A DNA stretch of 64,000 nt. Origin: Chitinophaga nivalis (GTDB lineage: Bacteria > Bacteroidota > Bacteroidia > Chitinophagales > Chitinophagaceae). Below the pieces are notes generated by a model. It was not told the DNA's origin, did not search any database, and saw only the letters and a list, made by a program, of their open reading frames with translations. Location: the NCBI RefSeq assembly GCF_025989125.1, contig NZ_JAPDNR010000001.1:8172087-8236086 (forward strand), in the 5' to 3' direction. The translations under genes and the position numbers were made by a program. The stretch's first letter is position 1; each line of letters starts with the position of its first letter. Below are positions 62,410 to 64,000 of the stretch, piece by piece.

Positions 62410-62505
62410 AAACCCCTATCCGCCAAAGGCGGAGTAATTTAATTGTTAATGAATGAGTTTCAAAATATTGCGGAAAATACGATCGCGTTGCCGCGTTGGT
62501 ATTTA

Positions 62506-63024
62506 TTAACCGTTGAAAACTTTTTTCAGGGAAATGCTTCTGGTTCTTGCTACGCTGATTGGCTCACGTAACATACCCAGTGCTTTGAAGGTAGCTTTTA
62601 CCACGTTGTGTGGGTTAGCAGAACCTAAAGATTTAGCCAGTACGTCTGTTACACCAGCGCTTTCCAGCACCGCACGCATAGAACCTCCGGCGATTACACC
62701 AGTACCATGAGCAGCTGGTTTAATCAACACTTTGGCAGCGCCTTCTTTCGCAAACTGATCGTGAGGAATAGTACCATGCATAACCGGAACCTTGATCAGG
62801 TTCTTCTTAGCATCGTCTATACCTTTGGTGATCGCTTGTTGTACTTCTTTAGCTTTACCCAGGCCATGACCTACAACACCGTTTTCGTTACCTACAACTA
62901 CCAGTGCGGAAAAACTAAAAGTACGACCGCCTTTAGTGGTTTTAGTAACACGGTTGATCGCCACCACTTTCTCTTTCAGCTCCAGATCACCAGCCTTTAC
63001 TTTATTGAATGAATTCTTTGCCAT
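62506..63024 (-). CDS. rpsE: 30S ribosomal protein S5
   Basis: The 172 residues have LKEKVVAINRVTKTTKGGRT, FSFSALVVVGNENGVVGHGL, and AAHGTGVIAGGSMRAVLESA, the two S5 domains. S5 affects decoding accuracy; the loop linked to spectinomycin resistance (near VTKTTKGGRT) looks normal. Confidence 0.98.
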   Translation of the reverse strand: MAKNSFNKVKAGDLELKEKVVAINRVTKTTKGGRTFSFSALVVVGNENGVVGHGLGKAKEVQQAITKGIDDAKKNLIKVPVMHGTIPHDQFAKEGAAKVLIKPAAHGTGVIAGGSMRAVLESAGVTDVLAKSLGSANPHNVVKATFKALGMLREPISVARTRSISLKKVFNG

Positions 63025-63075
63025 TTTATTTTATAAGAATTACTTGTTCAGAATTATAAAATTCGGACCTCGTGA

Positions 63076-63429
63076 TTAAAACTGAAGACCGCCTTCTCTT
63101 GCTCCGTCAGCTACGCTTTTTACGCGGCCATGATATAAATATCCACTTCTGTCGAAAATGCATTTGGTGATACCCAGTGCTACTGCTTTCACAGCTACTG
63201 CTTTACCTACCAGTACAGATTTTTCAGATTTAGTACCTTGCTGGGCTTTGATATCCTTATCACGGGAAGAAGCTGAAGCCAGGGTAGTGCCATTGGTATC
63301 ATCAATCAATTGCACATAAATATCGCTATTGCTGCGAAATACAGATAATCTTGGTGCTGATGCAGTGCCGGAGATTTTCTTACGGATGCGATAGCGGATC
63401 TTCTGTCTCCTGTTAACTTTTGTGCTCAT
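63076..63429 (-). CDS. rplR: 50S ribosomal protein L18
   Basis: The 117 residues (RRQKIRYRIRKKISGTASAP, RLSVFRSNSDIYVQLIDDTN) and the end DRSGYLYHGRVKSVADGARE are L18. It binds 5S rRNA. Confidence 0.98.
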   Translation of the reverse strand: MSTKVNRRQKIRYRIRKKISGTASAPRLSVFRSNSDIYVQLIDDTNGTTLASASSRDKDIKAQQGTKSEKSVLVGKAVAVKAVALGITKCIFDRSGYLYHGRVKSVADGAREGGLQF

Positions 63430-63522
63430 TTTGAGTTTTATTTTATATATCCCGATGCTGCCGGGATAGCTGTTAAAACCAACTAATCAGCTTTTACAAG
63501 CTGATTAGCCGGTTAAAAATTT

Positions 63523-64000
63523 TTATTTACCAGCTGATTTACCAGCTTTCTTACGTACCACTTCATCACTGTAGCGAACACCTTTACCTTTGTAAGGCTC
63601 TGGTTTGCGGAGGCTACGGATTTTCGCAGCAACCTGACCCAGTAATTGTTTATCGATACTTTCCAGCATGATCTTAGGGTTCTGACCTTTTTCAGTTAAG
63701 GTAGCTACCTTCAGTTCGCTAGGAACTTCGAAAACGATATTGTGAGAGTAACCCAGTGCCAGATCCAGCAACTGACCGTTGTTTGCGGCTTTATAACCCA
63801 CACCCACCAGTTCCAGTTGTTTCTTGTAACCTTCTGTTACACCGTGAACCATGTTGGCCAGCAAAGCGCGGTATAAACCGTGGAGAGCTTTGTGACGGAT
63901 CTGGTCAGTAGGGCGGATAACGTTTAACACACCGTCCTGCACTTCTACCTTGATATCCCGGTCGATGCTTCTTTTCAGTTCACCTTTCGGGCCTTTTACG
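63523..64000 (-). CDS. rplF: 50S ribosomal protein L6 (5' end outside window)
   Basis: The frame is open to the right edge, reading VKGPKGELKRSIDRDIKVEV at the border, so about 20-25 N-terminal residues lie outside. Diagnostic segments are LHGLYRALLANMVHGVTEGY, KKQLELVGVGYKAA and PEPYKGKGVRYSDEVVRKKA. An apparent start at 63942 is internal. It stands at the head of the visible ribosomal cluster. Confidence 0.97.
   Translation of the reverse strand, partial: VKGPKGELKRSIDRDIKVEVQDGVLNVIRPTDQIRHKALHGLYRALLANMVHGVTEGYKKQLELVGVGYKAANNGQLLDLALGYSHNIVFEVPSELKVATLTEKGQNPKIMLESIDKQLLGQVAAKIRSLRKPEPYKGKGVRYSDEVVRKKAGKSAGK

Noticed and set aside
63523..63942. Start of rplF at 63942
   Set aside because: The L6 sequence continues upstream in frame to the window edge, so this is internal.

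Overview
The window looks like a chromosome segment from a Bacteroidota bacterium, most likely Chitinophagaceae (Chitinophaga-like). The evidence is a SusC/SusD pair with FecI/FecR-type regulators, type III glutamine synthetase, a fused E1 alpha-beta dehydrogenase, a PafA-like phosphatase, a serine-palmitoyltransferase-like enzyme, a type II-C Cas9, and many promoters that fit the Bacteroidota pattern TTTG / 19-20 nt / TAnnTTTG. No tRNA, rRNA or insertion sequence was recognised.

Layout. 1-5.7 kb: regulated SusCD glycan-uptake locus (SusD cut by the window edge, SusC with an STN domain, FecR anti-sigma, ECF sigma). 5.7-16 kb: metabolic genes (enoyl-CoA hydratase family, PafA-like phosphatase, alpha-oxoamine synthase, purL, glnN). 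16-21.4 kb: six tandem paralogous lipoproteins. 21.5-36.2 kb: accC-accB-efp, mdh, transporters, regulators, yebC, and a 21-bp periodic repeat array ahead of an unknown gene. 36.5-46.2 kb: CRISPR-Cas9 island with three arrays, cas9, a tracrRNA, no cas1, a truncated cas2, and cargo (HTH + ASCH pair, NYN nuclease flanked by hairpin-repeat RNA elements). 46.5-54.3 kb: DUF3472-like lipoprotein, fused E1 dehydrogenase, DUF1573 protein, aminotransferase, carA with a probable leader attenuator. 54.4-64 kb: a zinc-ribbon membrane protein, then the end of the ribosomal superoperon read on the minus strand in the usual order: rplF, rplR, rpsE, rpmD, rplO, secY, map, infA, rpmJ, rpsM, rpsK, rpsD, rpoA, rplQ.

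The most unusual parts are in the CRISPR island. Cas9 keeps all its nuclease residues and there is a good tracrRNA, so interference looks intact. The adaptation genes appear deleted: the cas9 stop is followed in the same frame by a cas2 lacking its N-terminus. Next to it, a NYN-domain nuclease gene sits directly behind a promoter, a tandem-hairpin RNA and an intrinsic terminator. That layout recalls type III toxin-antitoxin loci, although the nuclease family is different. Other observations include an arginine-type EF-P, an attenuator-like hairpin in the carA leader, and a 21-bp repeat array in a divergent promoter region.
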